From an uncultured Asticcacaulis sp. (lineage in GTDB: Bacteria; Pseudomonadota; Alphaproteobacteria; Caulobacterales; Caulobacteraceae), in assembly GCA_946482045.1 (NCBI GenBank), contig CAMLPZ010000259.1, positions 1 to 6,125 of the forward strand: DNA of 6,125 nucleotides. Reading direction: 5' to 3'. This document shows positions 5,373-6,125 of this stretch, piece after piece; position 1 is the first letter of the stretch; the number at the start of each line of letters is the position of its first letter. The notes under the pieces were generated by a model, which ran no database searches, was not told the DNA's origin, and saw nothing but the letters and a program-made list of their open reading frames with translations. Both the position numbers and the translations under genes were made by a program.

Positions 5373-6125
5373 CTACAGCCCCGGCGTATAGGTCGCGGAG
5401 CCGCCGGAGAAGTTGGCGGTCTTGATCTCGCGGCGCATGCGTGGGTCGAACGAAATATGCACCCAGGTCCCTTCCTGGATCAGCTGGTCGAAACGGATAT
5501 TGCTCGCCGCAATCTTGTGGCAGATCTGAAGCGGGGTGCCGAACTGTCGGCAGACAAAATCGACGGCGTGGCCGCTCATGTGCGCGCTCGTCGGCGAGCC
5601 GTTGACCAGCGCGTTCAGCGCCGGGCTCCGGTAGCCGCTGGTCACGGTTATGGGATAGCCCAGAAGTTCGCGCACCGCGTCCATCTGCGTGGCCGTTTCC
5701 CGCAGCTTTTCCAGGACTGCCGCCGATGGCGTGTTGTCGATCTGCTGGCGCACCGCCGTCGAGGAAAACGTCATTTCCTCGAGCGTGAAATAGCGGCTCA
5801 AGGCGCCAGGCGGCAGGGCGGCCGGTGTCGTCGCGGCTGTAGCCGGCGGCAGGGCAACCGGCGCGCTGACCTGCCACAGACGTTTAGCCTTGTCTGTAAG
5901 TGTTCGTCGATCCGCCAGGCCGTTGTCGCCGCCATTAATCAGGCGCGTGACCAGATTGACGTCGTCCTGGTCGGCGGCGGCGTTGAGGTTGTTCATTTGC
6001 CAGAAGGCGGCGGACGCAAGGGCGGCGATCGCGGGCTGCTCCAGCAGTTCGGGGCGCTCGGTCAGCGGCTGGCCGATACGGTTGCCGCACAGCTCGTAAT
6101 TGGTACGGCCGGTGACCATGATGAA
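5373..6125 (-). CDS. Two-domain cell-wall hydrolase: GH19 (partial) + M15_3 peptidase
   Basis: The visible 250 codons are the C-terminal part of a longer protein: the frame stays open to the window edge, and the Met at 6119 sits inside a GH19 motif (FI before it, VTGRTNY after it), so it is not the true start. Residues are counted from that Met. Residues 1 to about 81 match the C-terminal half of GH19 chitinase/endolysin domains (VTGRTNY, RPELLEQP at 22-29, INGGDNG at 61-67); the two catalytic Glu of GH19 would lie beyond the window. A Pro/Ala/Thr linker spans about 84-107. Residues about 108-230 form an M15_3 (DD-peptidase-like) domain with SGYRSP (161-166), SAH..GHAVDF (178-188) and WVHISF (219-224); His180, Asp187 and His221 are the expected zinc ligands. 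The protein would cut glycan and stem-peptide bonds of peptidoglycan. It could be a prophage-type endolysin, a secreted lytic enzyme or a remodelling hydrolase; any signal sequence is not visible. It is convergent with rodA. Confidence 0.85.
   Translation of the reverse strand, partial: FIMVTGRTNYELCGNRIGQPLTERPELLEQPAIAALASAAFWQMNNLNAAADQDDVNLVTRLINGGDNGLADRRTLTDKAKRLWQVSAPVALPPATAATTPAALPPGALSRYFTLEEMTFSSTAVRQQIDNTPSAAVLEKLRETATQMDAVRELLGYPITVTSGYRSPALNALVNGSPTSAHMSGHAVDFVCRQFGTPLQICHKIAASNIRFDQLIQEGTWVHISFDPRMRREIKTANFSGGSATYTPGL

Noticed and set aside
5317..5877. Second - strand frame overlapping the M15 peptidase
   Set aside because: It is the shifted frame of the same DNA; the 5373-6125 frame carries the GH19 and M15 motifs and this one carries none.
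6117..6119. Met codon as the start of the hydrolase gene
   Set aside because: The frame continues upstream to the window edge and this Met lies in the middle of a GH19 motif, so the gene is truncated by the window rather than starting here.

Overview
The window is a chromosomal segment from a Gram-negative, GC-rich bacterium, most likely an alphaproteobacterium. The gene order mreC-mreD-mrdA(PBP2)-rodA and the protein styles fit Caulobacterales or relatives; that placement is inference from family knowledge, not from a search. It carries the rod-shape (elongasome) operon on the + strand and, convergent to it, the 3' part of a peptidoglycan or chitin hydrolase gene on the - strand.

Layout: bases 1-209 are non-coding leader. 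They hold a direct repeat, several short dyads and a Shine-Dalgarno sequence that fixes a GTG start for mreC. Then come mreC (210-1388), mreD (1388-1969), mrdA/PBP2 (1969-3963) and rodA (3973-5136). The first three genes overlap by one base at each junction (TGATG, TAATG), and rodA follows after 9 bases, so these four genes are almost certainly one translationally coupled transcription unit. mreB, normally the first gene of this cluster, is not in the window and may lie just before it. Bases 5137-5372 are non-coding and contain a perfect 8-bp stem-loop followed three bases later by a perfect 14-bp palindrome. From 5373 to the window edge (6125) the - strand encodes the C-terminal half of a GH19 (chitinase/lysozyme-like) domain, a Pro/Ala linker and a complete M15_3-type zinc peptidase domain. 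Its 5' end is cut off by the window.

How the genes work together: RodA (SEDS glycan polymerase) and PBP2 (transpeptidase) form the synthetic core that inserts new peptidoglycan along the side wall. MreC is the periplasmic scaffold/activator of PBP2, and MreD is its membrane partner; all are organised by cytoplasmic MreB filaments. The convergent hydrolase would, by its domains, cut the same polymer at both glycan and peptide bonds. Whether it is a cellular remodelling enzyme, a prophage-type endolysin or something secreted cannot be decided without its missing N-terminus.

The window is mostly a well-known system. The items most worth a second look are the two-domain hydrolase and its Gln-to-Met change in the GH19 substrate-site motif, the structured convergent intergenic region, the dyad-rich mreC leader, and the long repeat-bearing MreC tail.
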